Source: Nitrospirota bacterium (GTDB lineage Bacteria > Nitrospirota > Nitrospiria > SBBL01 > JAADHI01). From it: a stretch of 64,000 nucleotides of DNA. The notes under the pieces are model-generated. The model worked only from the letters and a program-made list of their open reading frames with translations. It ran no database searches and was not told where the DNA came from. The DNA is taken from assembly GCA_029261215.1 (NCBI GenBank), contig JAJDBT010000041.1, forward strand, positions 1 to 64,000. Direction: 5' to 3'. Shown here piece by piece: positions 1 to 9,740 of the stretch. Position numbers and translations under genes: made by a program. How positions within the stretch are numbered: position 1 is the stretch's first letter; each line of letters begins with the position of its first letter.

Positions 1-33
1 GGTCAAAACAGACCAGAAATTGGTCCCGACCAA
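1..33. promoter_or_regulatory. Cluster of GGTC/GACC half-sites (possible operator)
   Basis: Four alternating half-sites lie in 33 bases: GGTC at 1-4, GACCA at 11-15, TGGTC at 21-25 and GACCA at 28-32. TTGGTC-CC-GACCAA (20-33) is a near-perfect dyad. This looks like a tandem operator for a dimeric repressor, but the gene it would control lies to the left of the window or is unknown. Bases 34-194 hold nothing else that I can recognise. Confidence 0.3.
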
Positions 34-194
34 ATATTGTAGAATTGAACCCAGGAAGGCAGAAAAAAACCGATAAGAAAAGAATCCTTGTTCAACAAGC
101 AGCATGAAAAATAATGCGACATCTATCTTGACATCTTCCGCTTTCATCGGGTGATTTCCAAAACAAGATTCAGCGCTTCCTGAATCCGAGATTC

Positions 195-1541
195 CTAAAT
201 CACTCCATAGGCCAGCATGGCGTTGGCGACCTTGATAAATCCAGCCAGATTCGCCCCTTTGACATAATTGAGATATCCGCCTTGTTCTGTTCCATGCGTG
301 ACACATTGCTGGTGAATATTCTTCATAATATTTTTGAGCCGTTCTTCAAGTTCTTCCGAAGTCCAGGACATGCGGATGCTGTTTTGCGTCATCTCCAAGC
401 CTGAAACGGCCACGCCGCCAGCATTGGCTGCTTTTCCTGGGCCATAAAGCAGCTTGGCCTGATGAATGACGCGTATGGCTTCAACGGTCGTCGGCATATT
501 CGCGCCTTCAGTAATGGCCCTGCATCCCTGAGAAATCAGCATCTCTGCGTCCGGTTTATGGATTTCATTTTGGGTGGCGCAGGGAAAGGCCAGATCACAG
601 GGGATTTTCCAGGGTTTTTCGTCTTTGTAAAACGCACAGCCGTATTTTTCTGCATATTCGGAAATGCGTCCTCGTATGCGGGTTTTGAGTTTGATCACAT
701 AGGCGAGTTTTTCTTCGCTTAATCCCTCAGGATCATGAATAAACCCGGAAGAGTCGGAAAGGGTGACAACCTTTCCGCCCAAGTGCATGATCTTTTCGGC
801 GCAATATTGGGCCACATTGCCGGAACCTGAAACGAGGCAGGTTTTACCTGCAATCGAATCACCTGTATGTTTCAACATTTCTTCCATAAAATACGCACAG
901 CCGTAACCCGTCGCTTCTTTTCGGATAAGGCTCCCGCCAAATTCCAGCGATTTTCCCGTGAGCGTTCCTGTAAATTCACGTGTCAATCGTTTGTACTGAC
1001 CAAACATAAAACTGATTTCCCGTGTGCCGACGCCGATATCTCCCGCAGGAACATCAATATGTTGACCGATATGTTTGCTCAACTCGGTCATAAATGCCTG
1101 GCAAAACCGCATGACTTCCCGTTCCGATTTACCTTTGGGATCAAAATCCGATCCGCCTTTTCCCGCACCCATGGGTAAGGTGGTGAGGCTATTTTTGAAC
1201 GTTTGCTCAAAGCCCAAGAACTTTAGTACCGATAAGTTGACTGAGGGATGAAAACGCAGGCCGCCCTTGTAGGGGCCGATGGCATTGTTAAACTGAACGC
1301 GGTATCCTCGATTCACATGAATATTGCCATCGTCATCTTCCCAAACCACACGAAAAATAATAGTGCGGTCGGGTTCCGTCATTCGTTGGAGAATGGCTGC
1401 TCTTTCATATTTTGAGTTTTGGGCCGTAAAAGGGATGACCGATTCGGCGACTTCATACACCGCCTGATGAAATTCGACCTCTCCCGGATTGCGTTCGATT
1501 AAATCTTCCATAAATTCTTCTATTGTGGCATCGTATTTCAT
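195..1541 (-). CDS. gdhA: NADP-type glutamate dehydrogenase
   Basis: Cytosolic enzyme that aminates 2-oxoglutarate with ammonium and NAD(P)H to give glutamate. The 448-aa length matches hexameric bacterial GdhA. The glutamate-binding segment YKGGLRFHPS (91-100) and the catalytic-lysine region PMGAGKGGSDFDPKG (about 123-137, Lys128) are intact. The Rossmann motif GSGNVA is at 239-244, and the Ser-Asp-Ser after the second strand (262-264) favours NADPH, as in E. coli GdhA. The start is the ATG before KYDATIEEF; the gene is monocistronic as far as can be seen. A TATACT-like -10 (plus-strand AGTATA at 1601-1606) without a clear -35, and a perfect CAGAT-GTG-ATCTG dyad, lie upstream. Confidence 0.95.
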   Translation of the reverse strand: MKYDATIEEFMEDLIERNPGEVEFHQAVYEVAESVIPFTAQNSKYERAAILQRMTEPDRTIIFRVVWEDDDGNIHVNRGYRVQFNNAIGPYKGGLRFHPSVNLSVLKFLGFEQTFKNSLTTLPMGAGKGGSDFDPKGKSEREVMRFCQAFMTELSKHIGQHIDVPAGDIGVGTREISFMFGQYKRLTREFTGTLTGKSLEFGGSLIRKEATGYGCAYFMEEMLKHTGDSIAGKTCLVSGSGNVAQYCAEKIMHLGGKVVTLSDSSGFIHDPEGLSEEKLAYVIKLKTRIRGRISEYAEKYGCAFYKDEKPWKIPCDLAFPCATQNEIHKPDAEMLISQGCRAITEGANMPTTVEAIRVIHQAKLLYGPGKAANAGGVAVSGLEMTQNSIRMSWTSEELEERLKNIMKNIHQQCVTHGTEQGGYLNYVKGANLAGFIKVANAMLAYGVI

Positions 1542-1567
1542 GGCATTCCCCCAAGTTTAAAACAGGC

Positions 1568-1580
1568 CAGATGTGATCTG
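1568..1580. promoter_or_regulatory. Palindrome upstream of gdhA
   Basis: CAGAT-GTG-ATCTG is a perfect 5+3+5 dyad lying 27 bases ahead of the gdhA start, between the possible -10 and the start codon. That position would suit a repressor site in the leader. The assignment rests only on symmetry and place. Confidence 0.25.
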
Positions 1581-1788
1581 ACTTTTTCTCCCTAAGTGTT
1601 AGTATAGCTCAAGATGGAGTATTTGGCTGTGATCCTTGGATGGTTTTAGCGGCTCGCCATGCCAGTCCTCTTTTGTTTTAAAGTTGATCAAACGGGGTGA
1701 GAGCAGGGATAATCTGTAACACATCTTTTGTACCAAATAAAAAATGAACACAGCAGATGTTTTGATTCGTTCCAGACTCAAGGAAACA

Positions 1789-2667
1789 ATGAATATCAAT
1801 GAAGTGATGATCCAATATGAGATGCCGGTTCGTTTAGGCTTTTTTTTCGGAATGCTCACAGTGATGGGATTTTGGGAAATCGCCGCGCCCCGGCGACAAC
1901 GCAGGATCTCGCAAGGGCTTCGATGGCTCAATAACCTGGGGCTTGTTTTTCTGAACAGTCTTGTCGTGCGTCTGCTGTTCCCAATGGCCGCTGTCGGCGT
2001 GGCGGCCTTCGCCGCTGAACGCGGCTGGGGCGTATTGAATATGATGAATCTCCCTGCGGGTTTTGAAGGGTTGTTTGCAGTCCTTTTTTTGGATGGGGTG
2101 ATCTATTTTCAGCATGTGCTTATGCATGCTGTGCCGGTTTTGTGGCGTCTACATCGGGTACATCATGCCGATCTTGATTTTGACGTCACCACGGGCGCAC
2201 GGTTTCATCCCATTGAAATTGTACTTTCCATACTCATCAAGTTTTCGGCGATTGTGGTATTGGGCCCCTCTGTGGTCGCGGTGATCCTCTTCGAAGTGCT
2301 TTTGAACGCGACAGCGATGTTTAATCACAGCAACATCGCCCTGCCCTTGGGGCTGGACCGGGTCTTGCGCTTGTTCGTGGTGACGCCCGACATGCACCGG
2401 GTGCATCACTCTGAAGAAGACGATGAGTGTAACTCTAATTTTGGTTTTAACCTGCCCTGGTGGGATAGACTGTTTGGTACCTATGCCGCCCAGCCGCGTG
2501 CGGGTCATGAAGCGATGTGCATTGGCATCCACACATACCACGATCCAAAACAGGTTGTCTGGCTGCCTGGCATGCTGACGTTCCCTTTCGTCGGAAAAAT
2601 AACTGCTTACGCGATTAACCGCCGCTTGTGGGATTCAGAGGATTTAAGGAAAGAGGAAAACGAATGA
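1789..2667 (+). CDS. Sterol desaturase / fatty acid hydroxylase family membrane protein
   Basis: Integral membrane di-iron oxygenase family (ERG3/C5-sterol desaturase, alkane-hydroxylase-like histidine boxes). The histidine motifs are present: HVLMH, then HRVHH about 15 residues later, and a second HRVHH near the C-terminus followed by a WWDRLFGTY segment typical of the family. Hydrophobic segments precede and separate the boxes. The substrate (lipid, sterol or carotenoid) cannot be told. I chose the ATG at 1789 because AAGGA stands about 5 bases ahead; an in-frame ATG at 1744 has no ribosome site. The stop overlaps the start of the next gene by 4 bases (ATGA), so the two are probably co-translated although unrelated in function. 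Confidence 0.85.
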   Translation: MNINEVMIQYEMPVRLGFFFGMLTVMGFWEIAAPRRQRRISQGLRWLNNLGLVFLNSLVVRLLFPMAAVGVAAFAAERGWGVLNMMNLPAGFEGLFAVLFLDGVIYFQHVLMHAVPVLWRLHRVHHADLDFDVTTGARFHPIEIVLSILIKFSAIVVLGPSVVAVILFEVLLNATAMFNHSNIALPLGLDRVLRLFVVTPDMHRVHHSEEDDECNSNFGFNLPWWDRLFGTYAAQPRAGHEAMCIGIHTYHDPKQVVWLPGMLTFPFVGKITAYAINRRLWDSEDLRKEENE

Positions 2668-3503
2668 TGATTCATTGGTATCCGGGCCACATGAACAAGG
2701 CTCGTAAAGAAATTCAAGCCGCAATGCCGCACATCGACCTTGTAATCGAAGTGATGGATGCACGGATTCCCTTCAGCAGCGAAAACCCCCTTATTGCGGA
2801 ACTGCGCGGCACACGTCCGGTGATCAAGGTCCTCAATAAAAGTGACCTGGCTGATCCTAAAATTACAAAAGCCTGGCTGGGATACTTGATGAAAGAGCAG
2901 AACGTGAAGGCTCAGGCCATGATGGCAAATGAAATCCGCAGCATCCGAAAACTACTCAGTCTGTGTCGTAGTGCTTTCCCGGAGAGAAACCTGAAAACGA
3001 AACCGATTCGTGTCATGATTCTCGGTGTGCCCAACGCAGGAAAATCAACACTCATCAACACCCTGCTCGGAAGGATCGTTGCCAAAGTTCGGGATGAGCC
3101 TGCGGTCACGCAGCATCAACAGCAAGTCAACCTGGGCAATGGGATTTTCCTGAATGATACGCCGGGTATTTTATGGCCCAAGTTTGAAAACAAAAGAAGC
3201 GGACTTCACCTGGCGATGACTGGCGCCATCAAAAGCACAGCCATGGACCCGGAAGACGTGGCCGTCTTCGCCGCCGAATTTTTACTCAACACCTATCCAG
3301 AAATGCTCATGGTGCGGTACAAATTCAAAACCCTTCCAGAAGACGCCACGGCACTTCTAGAGGAAGTCGGGCGAAAAAGAGGCTGCCTTCGTACCGGAGG
3401 CATCATTGACATTCAGCAGGCTTCGACGATTTTGTTGACTGATCTGAGAACAGGCGCACTGGGCCGAATCAGCCTCGAAACCCCGGAGATGATGAATGTA
3501 TAA
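2664..3503 (+). CDS. rbgA: Ribosome biogenesis GTPase, YlqF/RbgA family
   Basis: Circularly permuted GTPase that helps late assembly of the large ribosomal subunit. The motif order G4 (NKSD, 58-61), then G1 (GVPNAGKST, 121-129), then G3 (DTPG, 165-168) is diagnostic of the permuted family, and the N-terminal HWYPGHMNKA is the RbgA/YlqF signature. Length 279 aa is normal. The start at 2664 gives the conserved N-terminus and overlaps the previous stop as ATGA; a second ATG follows at 2667. An upstream in-frame ATG at 2628 lies inside the preceding gene and adds residues not found in the family. Confidence 0.92.
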   Translation: MMIHWYPGHMNKARKEIQAAMPHIDLVIEVMDARIPFSSENPLIAELRGTRPVIKVLNKSDLADPKITKAWLGYLMKEQNVKAQAMMANEIRSIRKLLSLCRSAFPERNLKTKPIRVMILGVPNAGKSTLINTLLGRIVAKVRDEPAVTQHQQQVNLGNGIFLNDTPGILWPKFENKRSGLHLAMTGAIKSTAMDPEDVAVFAAEFLLNTYPEMLMVRYKFKTLPEDATALLEEVGRKRGCLRTGGIIDIQQASTILLTDLRTGALGRISLETPEMMNV

Positions 3504-3554
3504 TGCATTCGGGTTTTTCGTCCGCATTTTGTATATCAAAACAGGGCTGCGCTG

Positions 3555-4697
3555 ATGCGCTTTCTTCACACTTCGGACTGGCATATCGGACGGCAGTTTC
3601 ACCACGTTTCTCTTTTGGAAGACCAGCGGCAGGTTTTATTTCAGATGATCGATATCATCCGTGAAAAACACGTTGACGTCGTGTTGGTTTCCGGGGACAT
3701 TTATGATCGCTCCGTACCTTCTTCGGAGGCCGTTCAGCTTCTGGACGAGGTCATCCATCAAATGAATCAAGGCCTTAAAATTCCCGTGATCATGATTGCA
3801 GGCAACCACGACGGCGCAGATCGTCTGGCCTTTGGCGCACGTCAGTTGTCCCAGAGCGGCGTGCACATTTTTGGCCCGCTCACGGAAACATTGAAGCCGG
3901 TAATTTTAACCGACGCTGCGGGTGAAGTCGCATTTTATGCCCTTCCCTATGCCGACCCCGCGACCGTGCGCAATTTTTTGAATATCGATGTCCACAGTCA
4001 TGATGCCGCCATGCAAGCGCTTTGTGGGCGGGTGCGGGCCGACAATGGGACGACACGACGTTGCGTGCTTTTAAGCCATTGTTATCTCGAAGGCGGGGAC
4101 AGCAGCGATTCTGAACGGCCGCTCGCTATCGGGGGTGCGGATCAGGTTTCGGCCCAACATTTTCGGGATTTTCATTATTCAGCACTGGGCCATTTGCATG
4201 GCGCGCAGTTTAAAACCGCCCACCACATCCGCTACTCCGGTTCGATTTTGAAATATTCTTTTTCCGAGGTGAACCATCACAAGTCGGTGACCTTGGTCGA
4301 TATGGACGAACAAGGGGCCTGTACGATTGAAAAAATCCCGCTTACCCCTTTGCGGGACTTGCGTGTGATCGAAGGTCTGCTCAATGATGTTTTGATTGCG
4401 GGAAAAACAGACCCGAAGTCAGACGATTATCTGTTGGTGCGTCTTCTGGATAAACACGCCATCCTCGATGTCATGGGCAAATTACGCGAAGTCTATCCCA
4501 ATGTGCTTTCCCTGGAACGGCCTGCACTGGCCGTAGGGGGTGAGCGAAAGACGATCGATAAAAGCCGGATTCAAAAAGGCGAAATGCCGATGTTTTTTGA
4601 TTTTTATGAACAGATGACGGGAGACGCACTGGATGATGCGGAAGGCGCGCTCGTGTCCGGTCTTCTGGACGACATTCACCGGGGAGCGGAGAGCTAA
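3555..4697 (+). CDS. sbcD: Nuclease SbcCD subunit D (Mre11-type)
   Basis: Metallophosphoesterase nuclease subunit that, with SbcC, cuts DNA hairpins and protein-blocked ends. Phosphoesterase motifs are visible: DWHIG (Asp8, His10), SGDIYDRS (Asp48), AGNHDG (Asn84, His85), LSHCYLEGG and LGHLHG. Length 380 aa is typical. The gene directly precedes sbcC with a 5-base gap, the usual sbcDC arrangement. About 50 bases separate it from rbgA. Confidence 0.95.
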   Translation: MRFLHTSDWHIGRQFHHVSLLEDQRQVLFQMIDIIREKHVDVVLVSGDIYDRSVPSSEAVQLLDEVIHQMNQGLKIPVIMIAGNHDGADRLAFGARQLSQSGVHIFGPLTETLKPVILTDAAGEVAFYALPYADPATVRNFLNIDVHSHDAAMQALCGRVRADNGTTRRCVLLSHCYLEGGDSSDSERPLAIGGADQVSAQHFRDFHYSALGHLHGAQFKTAHHIRYSGSILKYSFSEVNHHKSVTLVDMDEQGACTIEKIPLTPLRDLRVIEGLLNDVLIAGKTDPKSDDYLLVRLLDKHAILDVMGKLREVYPNVLSLERPALAVGGERKTIDKSRIQKGEMPMFFDFYEQMTGDALDDAEGALVSGLLDDIHRGAES

Positions 4698-4702
4698 AAG
4701 TC

Positions 4703-7700
4703 ATGCGTCCCGTCATCCTCACCCTGTCGGCCTTCGGCCCCTTCCCCCGCCGCGAAACCATTCACTTTGATACATTGGGACAGCACCCGCTTTTCCTCAT
4801 CAACGGCCCGACCGGCGCCGGAAAAACCACGATACTGGATGCGATCTGTTTCGCGCTCTACGGCGAAACCACGGGGGCAGAGCGCTCCGGAAAGGAAATG
4901 CGCTGCGACCATGCCGATCCGGCTCAAATGACCGAAGTGACTCTGGTGTTTGATCTCGCGGGGGAACGTTATAAAATCCGCCGTATCCCTGATCAGCCCC
5001 GCCCCAAAGCGCGGGGCGAAGGGACGACGGAGCAATCCGCCGAGGCGCAGTTATGGCGGCTGGGTGAGGGGGGTACGGAGGGCCTGCTTGTGCCCCGCAA
5101 GATTACCGAAGCCAATGAAAAAATCATGGGTCTTACGGGTTTAAGTGTTGCGCAATTTCGTCAGGTTATGGTGCTGCCGCAAGGTAAATTCCGGGAACTT
5201 TTGCTGGCGGATTCTCAAAACCGGGAGGCCATCTTCCGACAACTCTTTCAAACCCATACGTATACGCGACTTGAAGACACATTAAGAGACAAGGCCAACG
5301 CCCTGAAGAAGGAGATTGGGGACTTGAAACAAAAACAGGCCGGAATCCTCGCAGCCGCAGGTCTTGAATCCATCGAAGCTTTAAACAACGAATGTGCCGC
5401 AATCTCCACTCAAGTCGCTAAGGCGAAAGAAATTCAAGTGGCCGCAGAAAAACAGCTTAATCAACAGCAGATACAGCTCCAGCAGGCCACGGCGCTGGAA
5501 AAGCAGTTTCAGGCCTTTGAGGCGGCACAAAAAGCCCTATCTGCCTTACATGAAAAAAAAGCCCTTGTTGATCAGCAAACAGCCCAGCTTCAAAACGCAA
5601 GTGTCGCCCGCGAATTGGAACCTGTTTACCTGAGGTGTTTGGAGCGGAAAGCGGAATGGGAAAAGGCCCAAAAGTCGCTTTTACTTCAACAGCAACATTG
5701 TGAAAAAGCCCTTGAGCAGTTGAAAATGGCCGCCGCAGGAGAGCAAGAAATGACCGAAAAAAAACAAACACTTGAAAAACTGCAACAGGAAATCGCCGTG
5801 TTGGAAGGATATCGTACACGGCATCAACAATGGCTTGAAGCACAAAAGCGGCTGATTCAAGCCAAAGACCTTTTAAAAAAATCCGAGTCTGAAGCCGAAA
5901 TATTACAGAAAACCTTGCTGGAACTGAAGGCACAACGAGAGAAACTGGATCAGGACATCAAGGGTTTGGAGATCGCTGTTCGTGATGCCCCTTTAAAACG
6001 CATTGCCTTTGAAAAATGCTCGGAGCGGCTTGAACGGGCACAAGCCCTGATTCAACAGGAAAGTCTTTTACTTGAGCTTCAGAAGAAAATGCTTGTGGCC
6101 AAGACCGCCTTTCAGGAACAAGAGAACGAATATGGCGAAGTCGTCCGTCTGAGAAAAATGCTCGAAGTCGCCTGGCAGCAGGGTCAGGCGGCCTTGCTGG
6201 CGCAGGAGCTGAAAGAGGGCGAGCCTTGCCTGGTCTGCGGGAGTCTGGCCCATCCAAAACCGCTGCCGCAGGCCTTTGATGTGCCATCGAATGAAGATCT
6301 TGCGGCGGTTCGTCTCCGTGAAGAGGAGCGGATGAAGGCACGGGATGCCTTTCGTGAAAAATTCGCGTCTTGCGAAAGTGAATTGAAAGTCGCGGAAGCC
6401 AAACGGGATGCACTCCAAAACAATCGGGATGGGGAAGTCGCGCCGAGCATTGCGCAATGTAAAACGGAACATCAATCCCTTCAGCAAGAAATGAGGGTAT
6501 TGACACAAAAAGCTTCTGAATATCCAAAGCGCCAGGAGGCGCTGGATCAACTTCAGAAAAAAACACGTTCACTTGAGGCTGAATTTGAAAAAAAACAGCA
6601 AGACTTCAGTCTTTGTAAAAGTGATCTCGCGGCGGCGTCCGTGGATTTTAAAAACAAAGAAGCGGAGCTGCCCGAAGCCTATCGCGTCGCGGGACGTTTG
6701 GAGCAGGTCATCGCGCAGTCTGTCAAATCGCGGGATGATTTGAGCCGATTGATTCAATCTGCCGAGCGTGCGCATCAGCAAGCCCGGGAAAACAGAACGG
6801 CCGCAGAGGCTGCAAATACTGCGGCGGCCCAGGTTTTTTCGGACGCAGCCTTGCGGTATGAGACGTCCCAGGCCGCATGGGCATCGCATCTCGAAAAAAG
6901 CGCTTTTGAATCGCTTCCGTCTTTTTTGGCTGCACGGTGTACGAAAGATGTTTTTGAAGCATTGCAAAAAACAGTGCGAGACCATCAGGATCAACAGATG
7001 CTGGCCGAAAAAGAATTTTCGGAGAAAAAGAAGGCCATCGAAGGTCAGAATTGCCCGGAGATGGCCGTATTGACGTCCTTGCAAGAAGCGGCTGAAAAAG
7101 AAAAAGAGACGGCGGTGCGGGCCTTTCATGCGGCGGAGCATCGACAGATTCAGCTCACAACACTTCTGGAAAAATTACAGAACCACATCAAAAAAGAAAG
7201 CGCTTTGGAGAAGACCTACGGGGTTGTCGGAAAATTGAGCGAGGTGGCCAACGGGAAAAATCCTCATAATTTGAGTCTGCATCGTTTTGTACTGAGTGTG
7301 TTACTGGACGATGTGTTGATCGAGGCTGGTCTGCGTTTAAGCCAAATGAGCCGGGGTCGTTATCAACTCCTGCGCCGGGAAACCGTTTCGGATGGGCGCA
7401 GCAAGTCGGGTCTGGATCTGGAAGTTTCGGATGCATTTACCGGAAAGGTCCGGCCCGTATCTACGCTGTCGGGTGGAGAAAGTTTCATGGCGGCGCTTTC
7501 GCTTGCCCTGGGTTTGTCGGATGTCGTGCAGGCCTACGCAGGCGGTATTCGGCTCGATACCCTGTTTATTGATGAAGGTTTTGGCAGTTTAGACCCGGAA
7601 GCCCTTGATGATGCGATTCTGACCTTGATCGATTTGCAGGCGGCGGGCCGTATGGTCGGGATTATTTCGCATGTGCCAGAATTAAAAGAGCGGATCAATA

Positions 7701-7759
7701 CTCGGATCGACCTCATCGCAGGGCGGGATGGCAGCCGGATTGAATGTGTGATTCCCTAA
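4703..7759 (+). CDS. sbcC: Nuclease SbcCD subunit C (Rad50-type SMC ATPase)
   Basis: ATPase partner of SbcD. Walker A GPTGAGKT at 35-42; long Gln/Glu/Lys-rich coiled coils roughly 190-500 and 540-840; a zinc-hook CLVC in the middle (near residue 510); ABC signature LSGGES and Walker B LDTLFIDEGFGSLD in the C-terminal lobe. At 1018 aa it has the full family length. Several long open frames run antisense inside the coiled-coil region; they show no family features and are composition artefacts. Confidence 0.96.
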   Translation: MRPVILTLSAFGPFPRRETIHFDTLGQHPLFLINGPTGAGKTTILDAICFALYGETTGAERSGKEMRCDHADPAQMTEVTLVFDLAGERYKIRRIPDQPRPKARGEGTTEQSAEAQLWRLGEGGTEGLLVPRKITEANEKIMGLTGLSVAQFRQVMVLPQGKFRELLLADSQNREAIFRQLFQTHTYTRLEDTLRDKANALKKEIGDLKQKQAGILAAAGLESIEALNNECAAISTQVAKAKEIQVAAEKQLNQQQIQLQQATALEKQFQAFEAAQKALSALHEKKALVDQQTAQLQNASVARELEPVYLRCLERKAEWEKAQKSLLLQQQHCEKALEQLKMAAAGEQEMTEKKQTLEKLQQEIAVLEGYRTRHQQWLEAQKRLIQAKDLLKKSESEAEILQKTLLELKAQREKLDQDIKGLEIAVRDAPLKRIAFEKCSERLERAQALIQQESLLLELQKKMLVAKTAFQEQENEYGEVVRLRKMLEVAWQQGQAALLAQELKEGEPCLVCGSLAHPKPLPQAFDVPSNEDLAAVRLREEERMKARDAFREKFASCESELKVAEAKRDALQNNRDGEVAPSIAQCKTEHQSLQQEMRVLTQKASEYPKRQEALDQLQKKTRSLEAEFEKKQQDFSLCKSDLAAASVDFKNKEAELPEAYRVAGRLEQVIAQSVKSRDDLSRLIQSAERAHQQARENRTAAEAANTAAAQVFSDAALRYETSQAAWASHLEKSAFESLPSFLAARCTKDVFEALQKTVRDHQDQQMLAEKEFSEKKKAIEGQNCPEMAVLTSLQEAAEKEKETAVRAFHAAEHRQIQLTTLLEKLQNHIKKESALEKTYGVVGKLSEVANGKNPHNLSLHRFVLSVLLDDVLIEAGLRLSQMSRGRYQLLRRETVSDGRSKSGLDLEVSDAFTGKVRPVSTLSGGESFMAALSLALGLSDVVQAYAGGIRLDTLFIDEGFGSLDPEALDDAILTLIDLQAAGRMVGIISHVPELKERINTRIDLIAGRDGSRIECVIP

Positions 7760-7804
7760 GTTTGCTTGTGTCGTAAGTGCAAGGACCTGAATTTCGTCGT
7801 CTTT

Positions 7805-7923
7805 GTAGGGGCGGGTTTCAAATCCGCTCAGAGCAGAACAATGGCCCCTCTGAACAGAAGTAAGCGCCCCCTGAACACGGTTGTGGATGTTCAACATTGG
7901 GCGGTTTTCAACCCGGCCCCCAC
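7805..7923. repeat. Small inverted-repeat element (MITE-like)
   Basis: Bases 7805-7827 (GTAGGGGCGGGTTTCAAATC plus CGC) and 7901-7923 are imperfect inverted copies: the reverse complement of the right end reads GTGGGGGCCGGGTTGAAAAC plus CGC. They flank about 73 bases with no coding sense, in the gap between convergent sbcC and the FAD protein. GTAGGGGCGGGTTT-type palindromes are common short interspersed repeats in several bacterial phyla. The copy could also act as a terminator for both flanking genes. Confidence 0.5.
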
Positions 7924-7957
7924 CGTAGATCCTGGCGTTTGTTCCCGTCTGGGTCTT

Positions 7958-9562
7958 TTATCTCGGTTTTAACATGCTCAGTGCGATGGCTTCGGCGACT
8001 TTAATGCCGTCCACTGCGGCCGAGAGAATGCCGCCGGCATAACCGGCGCCTTCCCCTGCGGGATACAATCCTTCCGTATTCACACTCTGGAAATCTTCTT
8101 TTCGTTTAATACGAATCGGCGAGGAAGTGCGTGTTTCTACCGCCGTGAGCAGGGCATCGTCCATCGCAAAGCCTTTGATTTTTTGATCAAAAACAGGCAG
8201 GGCCTCGCGGATGGCTTCAATGGCGTAATCGGGCAGACTTTGACTCAAATCACAGGGGAAAACACCGGGTGTGTAAGAAGGCAATACGGTCTCGAAGGCT
8301 TTTGTGGGCCGATTCTTGAGGAAATCTCCCACGCGCTGCCCCGGTGCGTCATAGGTCAGGCCGCCCAGTTCAAAGGCCCGTCGTTCCCAGCGTCGTTGAA
8401 AGCCGATTCCTGCCAGCGGACTGCCTGGATAATCCGCCGGAGTGACGCCCACGACAATCCCGCTGTTGGCGTTTCGTTCGTGCCGGGAATATTGGCTCAT
8501 GCCGTTGGTGACGACCCCGCCCGTCTCCGACGCGGCCGCAACGACCGTGCCGCCCGGACACATGCAGAAGCTGTAAACCGCACGCCCGTTTTTGCAGTGA
8601 TGGACGAGTTTGTAGTCCGCCGCGCCGAGCACGGGATGTCCCGCATTGACCCCGAAGCGGCAGCGGTCGATGAGCGACTGCGGATGTTCGATGCGAAATC
8701 CGATGGAAAAGGCCTTGGCCTCGATAAAAACGCCTTGCTCAAAAAGCATTTGAAAGGTATCCCGCGCGCTGTGTCCGACGGCCAGAATGACATGATGTCC
8801 CCGGATTTGTTCCCCGCTTGCGAGGGTCACGCCTTGAACGACACCTTTGTCGATGTCGAGGGTTTCAACGCGGCTTTGAAATCGAATTTCGCCGCCCAGT
8901 GCGGTAATCGCCGTCCTCATTTTTTCCACGATGCCCACGAGTTTCAATGTGCCGATATGTGGTTTGTTTACATACAAAATTTCGGGCGGCGCACCGGCTT
9001 TGACAAATTCACTCAACACTTTTTTTGCGCGATTCGCCGGGTCTTTGATCTGACTGTAGAGTTTGCCGTCTGAAAAGGTGCCTGCCCCGCCTTCGCCAAA
9101 TTGTACATTGGATTCGGGGTTTAAGTTGCGTTTGCGCCAAAAACCGAAGGTATCCACGGTGCGCTCCCGAACGGCTTTTCCGCGCTCCAGTACAATCGGT
9201 CGAAAGCCCATTTGCGCCAAGACCAATGCGGCAAAAAGTCCACAAGGGCCGGTGCCGATGACAATTGGCCGCCTCCTGAGTTTGGCGGGGGCCTGTGCGA
9301 CGAAGTGGTAAGGTGTATCGGGTGTTTGTGTCACTTGCGGATCTTTTTTATGGGACTTTAAAATCTGTACTTCCGCGTCGGTTTCCAAATCCAGGGTATA
9401 GATTAGAGCAATATGACTTTTTTTTCGGGCATCGACACTGCGTTTGCTTCGGGTGTATGCAATGAGCGCTTCCGCCTTGATCTTCAATTTTTTTAGAATG
9501 GCCGCTTTCATGTCTTCCTCGGAATGCTCAAGCGGGAGCTTAATTTCTGTGAGCCGGATCAT
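7958..9562 (-). CDS. FAD-dependent dehydrogenase-like protein (COG2509 type)
   Basis: 534-aa flavoprotein of the uncharacterised COG2509 group. An N-terminal domain of about 90 residues (the family's basic alpha/beta module with KSHIALIYTLDL) precedes the dinucleotide fold GTGPCGLFAALVLA (103-116). GEGGAGTFSDGKL and the C-terminal GEGAGYAGGILSAAVDGIKVAEA FAD-closing motif are intact. Substrate and physiological role are unknown in the family. It is divergently placed from the SUI1 gene. Confidence 0.88.
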   Translation of the reverse strand: MIRLTEIKLPLEHSEEDMKAAILKKLKIKAEALIAYTRSKRSVDARKKSHIALIYTLDLETDAEVQILKSHKKDPQVTQTPDTPYHFVAQAPAKLRRRPIVIGTGPCGLFAALVLAQMGFRPIVLERGKAVRERTVDTFGFWRKRNLNPESNVQFGEGGAGTFSDGKLYSQIKDPANRAKKVLSEFVKAGAPPEILYVNKPHIGTLKLVGIVEKMRTAITALGGEIRFQSRVETLDIDKGVVQGVTLASGEQIRGHHVILAVGHSARDTFQMLFEQGVFIEAKAFSIGFRIEHPQSLIDRCRFGVNAGHPVLGAADYKLVHHCKNGRAVYSFCMCPGGTVVAAASETGGVVTNGMSQYSRHERNANSGIVVGVTPADYPGSPLAGIGFQRRWERRAFELGGLTYDAPGQRVGDFLKNRPTKAFETVLPSYTPGVFPCDLSQSLPDYAIEAIREALPVFDQKIKGFAMDDALLTAVETRTSSPIRIKRKEDFQSVNTEGLYPAGEGAGYAGGILSAAVDGIKVAEAIALSMLKPR

Positions 9563-9740
9563 CCTTGCTGTGTCCTCAGTGAATCCCCATAGTAAGGCAA
9601 TTCAGATCTCTTGAAAACCCCTGTTTTCACAAAAAGGGCCGGGCCGAAAGAGTATTGGAAAGCAGCGGCAGACTTGTCGTATGATGGCCTTATCTTTTTG
9701 GACGCCATCCGAATCTGGAAGCATGTAAAGAAAACATGAA

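Noticed and set aside
5457-7141. Several 80-200 codon minus-strand frames inside sbcC
   Set aside because: They mirror the coiled-coil codons (rich in Gln, Glu and Lys); SbcC itself is intact from end to end.
8183-9073. 296-codon plus-strand frame
   Set aside because: It is fully antisense to the conserved FAD-protein gene and has no family features or ribosome site.
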